From assembly GCA_032209605.1 (NCBI GenBank), contig JASFXZ010000001.1:23068619-23132618 (forward strand): a stretch of DNA of 64,000 nt. Reading direction: 5' to 3'. Below the pieces are notes generated by a model. It searched no databases and was not told the origin of the DNA. It saw only the letters and a list, made by a program, of their open reading frames with translations. This stretch comes from Mactromeris polynyma (taxonomy: Eukaryota; Mollusca; Bivalvia; Venerida; Mactridae). Positions within the stretch are counted from its first letter, which is position 1. Each line of letters begins with the position of its first letter. The position numbers and the translations under genes are program-made. This document shows positions 23,501-34,086 of the stretch, piece after piece.

Positions 23501-25604
23501 GGGCACTTACGGTTCCACTTCCGGTCTTTTAAAATGTACAAGTTTTACTTGGATCCACGTGGAAATCTCGCAAAACAAGCTCAAATAAATAACGCCGTTG
23601 TTAGATTCAATTAATTATCTTTAGGCTACACAATATTTTACTTCTAGTCCTACAGGAATGCAATTTTAAACACATTTATGAAAGGGTATACTATTATTCA
23701 TCATTTTAGTGGATAAATAGCCCTCCCATATTTCTTTGGACCATTTTTCACTCAAAACATAATGTTTTTTAACGACTGTAATACGAAACACCACAAAATT
23801 AGAAAAAGAAATCATGTGAAAAACAGCCAAATGAAAGGAGCAAGTCAAAAGTACCAAAATTCGATCATTCGTTTCGCATGGCTGCACTAAACATCGATTA
23901 AAAATTTGGGAAGGGTTTTTAAAAAGATAATGCTATATGATCAGTAATCTGAATTTTCATAACATTTAGAACAGAATTAAGAAAATGGTATCAAATTTAA
24001 ATATGATGCGTTAGAACTTTGGGTGTATGCATCGACGTATTTTTATTCATTGTTAACTTGTATTGTTATACACATTCTTTTATTTATTCGGTGACCGAAT
24101 GATTTGCGTTTTGAGGTCCATCCTGTCTTGAGGAAACGGCCTTCAGTACGCTACATTTGCTTGCATTTTATTTGAATTTATTCTTCATTGCATAATTATG
24201 TTTAACAATTAAGGACTTTTTTGTTATTCATTGTTCAATACATTCGAATACCTGAATATTGATTTTCCCGAAACAGCGAAGAAAAGGGTCATTCTGAGAA
24301 TGATTTTAATGAAACTAAAGCGTACACAAATGTTATCTGTCTGAATTCTACTTATAGATAAAGGTATACAAATATATAGCAATGGACGCCACTGGATCAG
24401 TACAGATACTTTCTCAATATAACGCACAATGTTCAGAAATGAAACGAAAACTGGCGGAGGAGGGTTTCCCGGATGTGAATGTCAGCACAGTTGTTTCGAG
24501 TCAAGGTATGGTACCCGTCTCAATTACATTACTATATGGAGCCTATCCTGCTCTTAATTATTCACTTATATAAGACATGCGATAACACTACATTATGGAC
24601 ATGCTTAATGTTGTAGAGAAGCACAATAACAGAAATTCCTATAACTGAAACCATTGTCTACTGAATAAAATGCGATGTGGTATTAAAAGAAGTGCATCTT
24701 TTTACAGGAGGTGAATGGGACTATGTTATATTCAGTACAGTTCGCTCACTTCCAGACTACAAAATTGAAAGCAACCCAACACTTGGATGGTGCAAGCACA
24801 ACCTTGGATTCATCACTGATCAAAATCAAGTTAATGTAGCATTGACAAGAGCAAGGAAAGGTCTTATAATCATAGGTAAATAAATTATATTGTTGAATAA
24901 TAATAATACAATTGTTTGGACATTTTAGCTGTTCTACATAATGTGATACGAAATGTGAGCATCGTTGTCATCAAGTAGCTTTTGTACCACAGATTCAGAC
25001 ACATGAGCAAACCAAGGTTTATCCATTGCTATGATATGTCGTTTGGTACTTACGTGAAATCATCTCTAATAGTATCACTTGAATGCACTTCTCATGGTCA
25101 TCCGAACCCCGCATCGACAATTTCCGTAGTGTTCGTCAAACACTGACTGTCATATGAGGAAGCTTATTGTAAATTATCTCCTTTACCAAACAAAGTGTTT
25201 ATATATACATTATATAATTGTTTTTTTTTCGGCATTATTATCCCATTGTATATTGTAGAGAAGGGTAATGACGTTCTTAACATTCACCACAATACAACTG
25301 TATTTGACAATTGAATCCGTACTTTTTTTTAGGCAACAAGAATTTGTTAACCTGTGATCTTGTGTGGAGGAAATTAATCAATAATTATGAATATGATGGC
25401 TGTGTCAAATCAAAGGAAGAATTTCCACCCATGATTACTACCACAAGACTGCAACGTATGGAAAGAAATATGTTACAGAGTGAACAAAGATATGGCGAAT
25501 CAATGTACAGAAAGGGGACAGCTACATCTTATGAGGGCAATTTTGATGAAGAGGAATGGGTGCCTGCTCATCGCAGACAACGTCGATACAGGCCTGAAAG
25601 CTAA
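10003..25604 (+). CDS. HELZ2-like protein copy A: TPR-RNB exoribonuclease-UPF1-type helicase, 18 exons, complete
   Basis: Exons by splice sites and phase: 10003-10209, 10730-10769, 11066-11178, 12202-12408, 12755-12791, 13115-13239, 14107-14229, 14516-14579, 14981-18587, 18882-18970, 19224-19388, 20115-20252, 20624-21009, 22247-22477, 22901-23146, 24358-24505, 24708-24875, 25333-25604. The sum is 6366 nt: 2121 codons plus stop, without internal stops. Layout: TPR-like residues 1-245, basic then acidic linker 297-430, OB/cold-shock-like about 490-630, RNB about 720-1080 with D739, D745, D747, D748 and the TSPIRRY motif, SF1 helicase about 1560-2030 with GPPGTGKT (K1596), DEAG (D1771), QYRM-HP (1841-1846) and ALTRAR (2020-2025). 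Architecture matches the RNB-helicase half of vertebrate HELZ2, an interferon-induced RNA helicase/nuclease; CCCH fingers and the first helicase are absent. A start at 9994 or 9979 is possible. Confidence 0.88.
14981..18587 (+). CDS. Gene A exon 9: giant exon with linker, OB-like and RNB domains
   Basis: This 3607-nt exon carries residues 306-1508. Although the open frame reaches up to an ATG at 14881, the first 100 nt are better read as intron: a 3' splice site lies at 14979-14980, phase joins exon 8 exactly, and gene B has no such ATG but a stronger site (ctag). The RNB signature TIDQPDAKDLDDALSI supplies the metal-binding aspartates of the RNase II/RNase R/DIS3 family, and HFTSPIRRYNDLIVHR gives the conserved C-terminal arginine motif. 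This predicts an active 3'-5' exoribonuclease, not a degenerate one. A donor at 18588 (gacag|gtatag) removes the apparent C-terminus YSYKY. Confidence 0.88.
18882..25604 (+). CDS. Gene A exons 10-18: UPF1/HELZ2-type SF1 helicase and C-terminus
   Basis: Nine exons encode residues 1509-2121. In order: Q-motif-like PPNNEKQQEAI, Walker A split by a phase-1 intron between GPP and TGKT (19388/20115), Ia-like GPSNKSVDLVAEWML, Walker B VIVDEAGMCPEP, QYRM joined by splicing to HPEICRFPS, an Ile-Leu-Ser-Gln-Tyr-Asn motif, SSQGGEWDYVIFSTVRS (motif V) and VNVALTRARKGLIIIG (motif VI). All key residues of an RNA/DNA-translocating SF1B helicase are kept. The last exon is basic and hydrophilic (HRRQRRYRPES, stop at 25602). 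The intron inside Walker A is a useful phylogenetic marker. Confidence 0.85.
21150..21560. repeat. Dispersed repeat plus 21-bp tandem repeat in intron 13 of gene A
   Basis: Intron 13 (21010-22246) contains 'tttagctcagatgctcctgg' and 'agagcgatatagggccatca', phrases that bracket a dispersed repeat common in molluscs (recalled, not searched). At 21421-21510 a short tandem array repeats 'attatttcgtcaaaacga' with about 20-21 bp spacing, about four times. No ORF of note. Confidence 0.4.
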
Positions 25605-26800
25605 ATATATTCTACAGGAAACCAAAAGCTTATAATGTTCCGAGTATGTTTATAAATTACATGGACAATGGAGCAAACATATAAGATTTGTAAATAGTTT
25701 ATTTTACTAATTACATCTGTTTGTAACAGAATTTGCAAGATTTTTATCATTTTAGTGTGCCATACATTTTTTGAATCCATTTTTGAAAACGTTTGTCTCT
25801 TGTATTTGAATATTGTATTATATTTTGTTTGTGTTTGTTTTCGCATTTTGTAGTTTGTCAATGTAATGCAAAAATGCCCTAGCTATCCATTGTCAAATGA
25901 ATAGTGAATGCATTCACATCTGTCATGATATATATGTATATCTCGTTATCTTGAATATGATGCTTGTAACTGGAATACATCATCATATATGTTTGTTAGT
26001 GGTTTGTTGATATGTTAAATGACGACAAAAAAATGCATTAGAAATACGAAATTTAAGTGTATTTGCACATCATGGATTTATTAAGCGCCAACAACTTCAT
26101 AACGAGTTGTAATATTATTAGTAATTTGGTTTAAAAATGTTTAAATGGTTACAGCAAAATTGCCGATATTGAATATACTACTGTCTGTTATACATGTAAA
26201 ATTCTTTGTTTCATATAAGTGATAACGTCGATGGAAACTACTAATATGTACATTATATGTATATTTAATGATTGTTTCATGTACATGATCACCGTGCGAT
26301 GCTTTACAATTTCGTTTCGGTAGAGCACACATGCCATTGGTGACTGTACAATCTAAAATTGCTAGATCATTATAGGTTATGCGCTCTTTGTAAGGGTCAT
26401 TTCCTTGATGATCCATTTAGATGTTCTAGGAGCTACCATTGACGTTAAATTATTTTATATAATTATGTAATTGTGGATATGAAGCTTGGTACATGAATTG
26501 GATGCTTTGTTTAACGTGTATTTGTCATTTAAATTATTCTGCCTCCCCCAACAGAGATGAACCTCATATTTAACAACTATTGTATACAATGTCCGATCAC
26601 GGATCCAATCATATACGTCTCAAATATACAAAAATAACATCCTATTATTATATATAACAGAATGTAAATAACTACGCATTTATATACCATTTCATTGTAT
26701 CTTCTTGTCACGTATTGCTATGTATTATTTTCTATGTTATATTGATGTTTTGTCAATAACCTTTTATGGGTTTTAGTACAAATAAAAGTTCTTCTTCTAT
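25605..26800 (+). terminator. Probable 3' UTR and polyadenylation signal of gene A
   Basis: After the stop at 25602-25604 the sequence is very AT-rich. The first clear AATAAA is at 26781-26786, followed by a T/GT-rich stretch, which would give a 3' UTR of about 1.2 kb. Another AATAAA lies near 27752. Which is used cannot be told from sequence. Confidence 0.4.
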
Positions 26801-27837
26801 GTTATCCTTGTCGTGATATATGTTTTATTTTGCTTTATAATATCGTTCTTTATATATGTTGAGAATAATGTTATATACAAAGTCATTCTTGATAATTATG
26901 TGTTTGTTTGAGAATAATGTATACAATATCATTATTTATTTGATAATTGTGCGTTATGCAGTATCATTCTTTGTTTTGTGAACAATGTTATAATATCATA
27001 TCATTCATTATACGTTTGTTCAGGATAAAGTTATATATAAATATTACATATATTTTTTATTCTGAAAGTTTTGTAAAAAATGCGTCTGTAATGAATGTGC
27101 TTTCATATTGATCTCTTGTTGTCGTGAACATGTTTATGATTTATGGTAACACTAACGATTTTTTCCTTTATAGCTTTAGTTTTTGTGCATAAAAATCATT
27201 ATTATTCGATGTATGCCATGTGATGTAAATATCTATTTTATTTTATACACAAAGAATAGCGTATTATATGTTGAAACATATTGCTTTTGAAATACTAGAT
27301 TAATAGTTTCTCTTCATGAAATACAATTAAGTTGTGTCTGATCTTTCAGTTAGTTTACTGGCTCTTACTATTTGTTTTACTACAATTGAGTTCGCAAATA
27401 TTATATATATAATGAAGCTATTGCTTTAGACTGTTCCTTGGCACAAATTCATAATACCATCAAAATCATTTACATTCTTGAAAAATTACATTATTATTTC
27501 TCAAAATTACTGCTAAATGACAGGTGTCATTATTTTCCATGTTCAACATGTTTCTAATATTAAGTTCCTACTGTGGTATTATATTATGTCCTAAATTGCT
27601 AAATGTGATACTTTCATTTTTTGAGATTTCTTTCTTTGTTTGTATTATGTCTATTTTCCATTTTATCGTTTTCTACGTCGTCTTTTCAAAACAAATCAAA
27701 TGTTGGGCCTTTTTTGTTTGTTTTTTATAATTTTCATTTGTTTGATTTTCATAATAAAGTAAATTCAAAACAAAACCGTATTGTTTTCTGTTAAATGCTA
27801 TATATGGACAGCATTGGAAAAGGGGAAAAAAATTATA
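26801..27837. other. AT-rich intergenic region
   Basis: No gene or repeat ends were recognised. Repeated loosely similar phrases such as 'gagaataatgttatatac' and 'tatcattctttgtt' at 26850-27060 suggest an old degenerate tandem repeat. The open frame at 27524-27730 is hydrophobic because of T-richness and is not considered a gene. Confidence 0.4.
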
Positions 27838-28075
27838 TATATATAGGTGGACATTCCATCAATCGTCCATGGATTCTTGGTACGGACGTGTTTGTCGCAC
27901 AGAAAGGTGAATGTCAAACACAATATCTACCTTGTGACTCATGTGGAGAAGTTGTCAGTTACTTTTGGAATGACAAGTTAGTGCTGCTTAATGATTAATT
28001 CCAGTAAAACTTGGTCAACTTAATACCATGTATGAATGAAAAAAATGATGATTGATTGCGTTCAATCCGATAAAA
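27838..28075 (+). mobile_element. Degenerate SINE tail
   Basis: 'ggagaagttgtcagttact' , 'gacaagttagtgctgctt' and 'gattaattccagtaaaac' match the body of the SINE at 7727-8056, followed by 'gattgcgttcaatccgat', a worn version of the 'ggcgttaaacc' tail. The tRNA-like head is not clear. Confidence 0.5.
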
Positions 28076-28979
28076 AAACAAACCAAACAACAGGGTAAGT
28101 AAAACATATAACAATTCAGAAGGAGAGTCGAAAATACATGTATACTTACATGTAGATAATAACAGACGCACAAAATACCTAATTTACACCATGATAAATG
28201 ATGGATGCAAGTAGGAGTAATGACATGGAACAATACTTTTCAAATTACATTTTAGATATCATACCTTTTGATATGCTGAACAAAACAGTTGCACAGTCTG
28301 TTGATGTAAGGTTTTAATTTAAGGAGATCTTCTAATGAATCTCAACAACATCATTGCTTCAGCTACAAACCAAAGGTAAGCAGATTTGATAGTGATTTGC
28401 ATTTCTTAGCCCCTAGACGATTTCCTGTGCTTAATTACGCGTATGACAAGCCTATCTAAATGGACATTTTGTTTCCTGGTTGGAAAGTATTGATTTCTAA
28501 ATCAGGAGGCCTGAGCTTTACCACTAGATTAAATAATCAAGACACTGTGGACACTGACGGCCTTGTGCTGCGGATAGCTGGATTGTGGATTTGTTAGCTT
28601 GGTACAGATCTAGAGACTTGTGTGTAAACAAATGTTCACATTATCCACTGTGTTTATATATTATGCTAGTGGTAATTATTTACCATTAGTTATCGTGTGA
28701 AGACTATACAAGTCTGTGTATGTTGCGCATCAGTGCTTTGTGATCATAAAAACATAATAACACTCACAAACGGTCTATTACAATATTTAGCAATCAATCC
28801 GCACCAATAAACATTGACTAGAAAGTTAACAATTTGAAGAAAAAAGTCTAACCTAAGCTTTACAAGATATGTATGTTGTCACATAAACACAACAACACAA
28901 CTTCTAAGCCGAGACTGAGCCCCGAGTGTTTACAATTATTGTAATTATTAATAGTCTAGACGACTATACAACATTATGT
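28076..28979. other. Intergenic, nothing recognised
   Basis: AT-rich, no long frame, no repeat ends and no RNA gene seen. Homology to the U block begins at about 28980. Confidence 0.4.
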
Positions 28980-29880
28980 CACGGAGGGTAAACATTCTAA
29001 TCTATATTCGCTTCTATGTCATCATTTTATCTTGGTGCATGGTCATTAAGTATACAAACATATTTTAACGTTTTATCTTGCATCAAGTAAATGTAAATTA
29101 TCACCCTTGTTAATCATGTGTTCGTGTGGTGTTATATATTAATAATGGTTCTATACTCGGGTTATTTTCAACACATCACAGACACAACAACCTATAAAGT
29201 TTATCATCAATTTTCTTTCCCTTATTTCAGCTCGATTAAATCACATTCTTATAAATTTTCACTTGTGCATAACAAAATAAAAGACAGTAGTCTCTACTTA
29301 TGCGAATCGTTCAATATTGAACTAATTCATTGTTCGTTGATTACATGGGCATGAAATATTCAATATTTTTACATCTAAAATTTGCTTCATGCACCAGTAA
29401 CCATTCTTTATCTATATGGTCCGTCGAAAGACGTCTGCTGTTAATATTACTGTCGTCTTATTTATTTGCAAATGTTGATGAAACTGACAATTCAAAGCAT
29501 TCCATCCATTAGTATTTCTTTCACGAATCGTATTTTAGATATGTTAAATTTCGATACTCATCATAGCTCATGTTCGTTCAACTTTGACATAAAAAAACAC
29601 GTTTTATACAGCAATTGTCGTTAATCCTATAATAAGAGACATTTGTCATCTGCCAGATGCGGATGCGCACAATGTTCAGGTAACTACCTTATGAAAAAAG
29701 ATTTCCGATGCTTTGCGACATAGGTCGTAAAACATGCAAAAATATACTAACTTTGAGTATGGCAAATGTAAAATGTCATGTATTTTTTTATAGAAAATTA
29801 CTAATTAATAACGCACTTTTGAAGGTCGACAATTCACCTAACCAACAGTTCACAATCTGACATCGTGCGATTTGAATGCA
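28980..29880 (+). repeat. Third partial copy of U-block middle section
   Basis: Collinear with 2830-3740 and 46730-48290, for example 'tgtcatcattttatcttggt' and 'tcatctgccagatgcggatg'. It lacks the insertion found in copy B at 46951-47637. It ends near the left flank of the fold-back element. Confidence 0.75.
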
Positions 29881-29914
29881 CCCTTTCTAAAATCGTGTAT
29901 GTTGATAGGAACGC

Positions 29915-31120
29915 TATGGTGGCATATTACTGCCACCAGTTAGCATGATAGCGTTCGCGAATAAATTCGTGTTAACCACTTAATTATTACGATAATTATC
30001 TAGCTATCTAGTTAATATTCGTGATAAATTTTCGGTAAGATAAATATCATACAACTAGAAAAAGGCTTGAAAGTGCCCATAACTGCCACCTCTTACATTT
30101 TTATGATGTATTACACTAGATTTAAGTGGCAACACGAATCTTATCTAGTTGACTACTTATTATGTTACTTAATAACTCAAATTCGCGAATTTCACTTAAG
30201 ATTCGTGTTACCACTTATTCATTGTGGCTTCTACATGTAAGTGGTAACACGAATCTTATCTAGTTGTCTACTTATTATGTTACTTAATAACTCAAATTCG
30301 CGAATTTCACTTAAGATTCGTGTTACCACTTATTCATTTTTGGCTTCTACATGTAAGTGGTAACACGAATCTTACCTAGTTGACTACTTATTATGTTACT
30401 TAATAACTCAAATTCGCGAATTTCACTTCAGATTCGTGTTACCACTTATTCATTTTTGGCTTCTACATGTAAGTGGTAACACGAATCTTATCTAGTTGAC
30501 TACTTATTATGTTACTTAATAACTCAAATTCGCGAATTTCACTTAAGATTCGTGTTACCACTTATTCATTTTTGGCTTCTACATGAAAGTGGAAACACGA
30601 ATCTTATCTAGTTGACTACTTATTATGTTACTTAATAACTCAAATTCGCGAATTTCACTTAAGATTCGTGTTACCACTTATTCATTTTTGGCTTCTACAT
30701 GTAAGTGGTAACACGAATCTTATCTAGTTGACTACTTATTATGTTACTTAATAACTCAAATTCGCGAATTTCACTTAACATTCGTGTTACCACTTACATG
30801 TAGAAGCCAAAAATTAATAAGTGGTAACACGAATCTTAAGTGAAATTCGCGAATTTGAGTTATTAAGTAACATAATAAGTGGTCAACTAGATAAGATTCG
30901 TGTTACCACTTAAATCTAGTGTAATACATCATAAAAAGGTAAGAGGTGGCAGTTCTGGGCACTTTCAAGCCTGTTTCTAGTTTTATTATATTTATCATAC
31001 CGAAAATTTATCACGAATATTAACTAGATAGCTAGATAATTATCGTAATAATTAAGTGGTTAACACGAATTTATTCGCGAACGCTATCATGCTAACTGGT
31101 GGCAGTAATATGCCACCATA
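29915..31120. mobile_element. Fold-back (long inverted repeat) transposable element with 116-bp internal palindromic repeats
   Basis: About 1.2 kb. The outer arms are near-perfect inverted repeats of at least 300 bp, left from 29915 and right ending at 31120, each starting 'tatggtggcatattactgcc', which is itself a small palindrome. Between them lie five to six direct copies of a 116-bp unit (the phrase 'ctacatgtaagtgg' or its variant at 30231, 30347, 30463, 30579 and 30695). Each unit begins 'gtggtaacacgaatctta' and ends with its reverse complement. 'gaacgc' is present on both sides (29909-29914 and 31121-31126), a candidate 6-bp target duplication. No ORF, so it is non-autonomous. The same hexamer in inverted form occurs inside the arms, so the target duplication is not certain. 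Confidence 0.8.
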
Positions 31121-31157
31121 GAACGCCACTCAAACATAACAACTGATATCTATTTTT

Positions 31158-31352
31158 CTCATAAAAATTCCAAATATCCGTCCATTTTAAGCATATTGCG
31201 TAACCAAGCGCGGGCAATACGCATTCGAGAAGTGTACACCGGTAATATTAATCTTCTAGTGGTTAGTAAAGTCTCGGATAGATTTGAGTATATTTTTCAA
31301 AATGTTTTACTTTGAACATATTGCAATCGTTTGTATAATCGGCTTAATGTTG
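31158..31352 (+). repeat. Start of a U block, probably the detached beginning of copy B
   Basis: Matches 717-923, including 'gcgtaaccaagcgcggg' and 'ttctagtggttagtaaagtc', and breaks off exactly at 'gcttaatgttg'. The rest of a U block (equivalent of 1130 onward) resumes near 44900. The simplest reading is one U block split by the 31353 to about 44900 segment, although about 200 bp are missing at the far side. Confidence 0.65.
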
Positions 31353-31498
31353 TACGAATCTGGGAGCCGTTTTTATTAAACTTCGTAAAATAGTTCCTAA
31401 GAGTGCTTATTAAACTATTCGTACGATCTGACTTTCGTACGAACTTCGTACGTTAAAAAATCGTAACTCTCTAAACGGAGGTAGAATAACAAGCGTCT

Positions 31499-33383
31499 AT
31501 GAGGGAACTGTCAAGCATCTACATGGAAACAAACAGTCGTCTGCATTACAACAATGACAGCTGTCAGCGTCAGAATGAAAAACCGAACTGGACGGAGGCT
31601 GAGGTTCTGTGCTTGGTAGACAATGTCACAGCTGCTGATATTATTGATAACAAATTTAGTAGCACCGTGACGGCCTCTGTCAAGCACAGATTTTGGAATG
31701 AAGTGAAGGAATATCATTTTGTGACTGCTTACACTAGGAGATATATTTGATTTAACCATTTACCCTGCTGAAAACGACATTTATCACACTTTCGACTAGT
31801 TTATAACAATATAAGGCTGTCCATCCATTAAATATGACAAGGAGCTGCACTTTTCGCTTCTTAAGTCAAACCGTTATTAACCTGCTAGTGATTAGTGAAA
31901 TTCACAATCAATTTGACTCATTAAAATTTCAGAAAATACAATGTATAGGTGAAGAAGTGTTGTAGTTCAAATACTGAAAGATGGTTGGGTTATATTGGTC
32001 TGAAAAGTGAACAAAGTAGACTCAAAACAGACTGAATCATGATCGCCAATCACATAGCCTACTCTAGTTAATATGTCATTCAAACACGTCTTGTAGTGTT
32101 CAGCTTAAACGTCCTTTGGAAATAAAACAATAACATTTAATACATGTAGTATGTCTGTATTTATTTCAGAATAAATAGCATATTGTCTGTATACGGACAC
32201 AGGAAGAAACAAAAAAGAAATGGGCTGATTTGAAAGTATAACAACTTAAATAAAGTAATTTTCAAAACAATTCAATTCAAGAGCAAACAATTGTGTACTG
32301 TACCGTAAACTTCTATTTCATAATCTGTACTAATAAACATTATGATGTGTAACATCATGAAAAAAAGTCAAGATAGTGGTTAACAAATAAGCAGTTTATA
32401 TAAAAAAAAATGCAAAATACAAGTCTTAATAATAATCTGAAATACTTATTAAGACAAATATTAATATCATAAGCTATTTTCAATCTGTTTCTTTTCTTTC
32501 AGTCATTTACAAAGAAAAAGGGCCAAGCTATGTCAAAATGGCGTAAGGAGACGGGTGGTGGTCCTGCTCCTTTTACTTTGAAGGAGTATGAAGAAAAGGT
32601 AATTCTTCCAGATTCAAATATCACATCGATGCTAGTAAACTCATAAACAACAAGTGAAAGCATGTTATTCCTCTTTTTTGTGTGTTCAAATTGAACATTC
32701 TTGTAATATTTATTTAATTGCACCTGCTGGTAATATATATAAGTAAATGATATAAAAATGGACAAAGAATGAAAGATGCTAATATGTTTATGTTCCTCAA
32801 ATATTTATATCAATTATATACTGTGTATATGTTTAGATCCTTGAATACATTCCACAGGCAACAGTTGTGGGGATAGATGGTGGTATTGACTCATTTCAAA
32901 TAACTGGTAAGACATTGCAGTAATTTCTTGTGTTTTTCTTTGTAAATTGGTTCATTCCATTCAATGTTTGTAGGAGTATATGGCATGAAATGATAGTTTG
33001 TACATATTAATTAGACAGTTCTTGTGTGCAGACTGATCTGGATATGTAGTGTTTGCACATATGATAACATTTGTATCTATACATCAGATATAGACACACT
33101 TTTAGCTTAATATATGTAGCTTTATTTTGTTAAAATGATAACAATTGTGTACATTTGTTGCACTGGTAAATCAATTCTACAGAATAATTATTTACCTGTA
33201 GTATTTGATAACTGACTTTGTAGTAGCTTTTTCTATCATTAATCTGTATATTGGTTATTTTGAGCCTTTTATATAATGTATTTTTAGAAGACCCTATATC
33301 TACCGACACAAATCCTGTTACATGTGCTGTCCAGCAACCAGAAAAATGTCTACTGTTTAGAGTTAAAACAAGACAAATTTTAG
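31499..33383 (+). CDS. Harbinger-associated Myb/SANT-like DNA-binding protein, possibly decayed
   Basis: Exon 1 starts at ATG 31499 (or 31523) and encodes KPNWTEAEVLCLVDNV and VKHRFWNEV, the first helices of the Myb/SANT-like domain found in NAIF1 and Harbinger accessory proteins. The exon ending at 32235 gives RTQEETKKKWADLK. Exons 32503-32598 (KWRKETGGGPAPFTLKEYEE), 32837-32906 (VVGIDGGIDSF) and 33288-33383 follow with consistent phases. The TGGGP and GIDGGID motifs are family hallmarks. The join between exon 1 and the second exon is doubtful: the canonical acceptor at 32169 leads into an in-frame TAG, and a weaker AG at 32178 avoids it. A further exon at 36183-36284 could join in phase. 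In Harbinger elements such a protein helps the transposase bind and enter the nucleus. Confidence 0.65.
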
Positions 33384-33424
33384 GTAATTTCTAAAATCAA
33401 AGGGTGGTAACTCCCGTGTGACAT

Positions 33425-34086
33425 GAGCGATATGACTGGTTATCGAACTTGGCCGAGATATTATGCCCACAAACATTTTCACCAAGTTAGGTGAAGATCA
33501 GATGAAAACTGTTCGACTTAGAGAGCGGACAAGGCTAATTTGGCCAATTTTGGATAATTCAAGGGCCATAATTCCGAAGTACCTGGGGCGATGTGGCTGG
33601 TTATCGAACTTGGCCGAGATATTATGCCTGCAAACATTTTCACATAGTTTGGTAAAGATCGGATGAAAACTGTTTGACTTAGAGAGCGGACAAGGCTAAT
33701 TTTGCCAATTTTGGATAATTCAAGGGCCATAATTCAGAAGTGTCTGAGGCGATGTGGCTGGTTATCAAACCTGGCCGAGATATTATGCCTAAAAACATTT
33801 TCACCAAGTTTGGTAATGATCGGATGAAAACTGTTTGACTTAGAGAGCGGACAAGGCTAATTTTGTCAATTTTGGATAATTCAAGGGCCATAATTCAGAA
33901 GTGCCTGGGGGATGTCGCTGGTTATCGAACTTGGCCAAGATATTATGCCCACAAACATTTTCACCAAGGTTGGTAAAGATTGGATGAAAACTCTTTGACT
34001 TAGAGAGCCGAAACCATGTGGACGCCGCCCGCCTGCCGCGGGTGTTCCCATAATATGTCCCGTTTTTCAAACGGGCGTATAAAAAG
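33425..34086. repeat. Four tandem copies of a 161-bp repeat
   Basis: The phrase 'ggttatcgaacttggc' starts at about 33438, 33599, 33760 and 33920, giving periods of 161, 161 and 160. Each unit contains 'gagatattatgc', 'aacattttcacc' and 'gggccataattc'. The array ends in 'cgccgcccgcctgccgc', then the hairpin 'cccgtttttcaaacggg'. A repeat of this type is widespread in bivalves (recalled). 161 is not a multiple of three, so the similar-looking minus-strand peptides are by-products of repetition and not one protein. Confidence 0.75.

Noticed and set aside
27524..27730. Small membrane protein rich in Phe and Ile
   Set aside because: The composition is explained by T-rich DNA. There is no conserved partner and no start context, and it lies in an AT-rich intergenic region.
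29915..31120. CRISPR-like array because of regularly spaced repeats
   Set aside because: The repeats are 116-bp tandem units without unique spacers, in a eukaryotic context with long inverted arms.
33518..34070. Four similar minus-strand peptides of about 70 residues (SKIGKISLVRSLSQTVFIRS type)
   Set aside because: Each is the same part of a 161-bp tandem repeat read in turn. The period is not a multiple of three, so they cannot form one protein.
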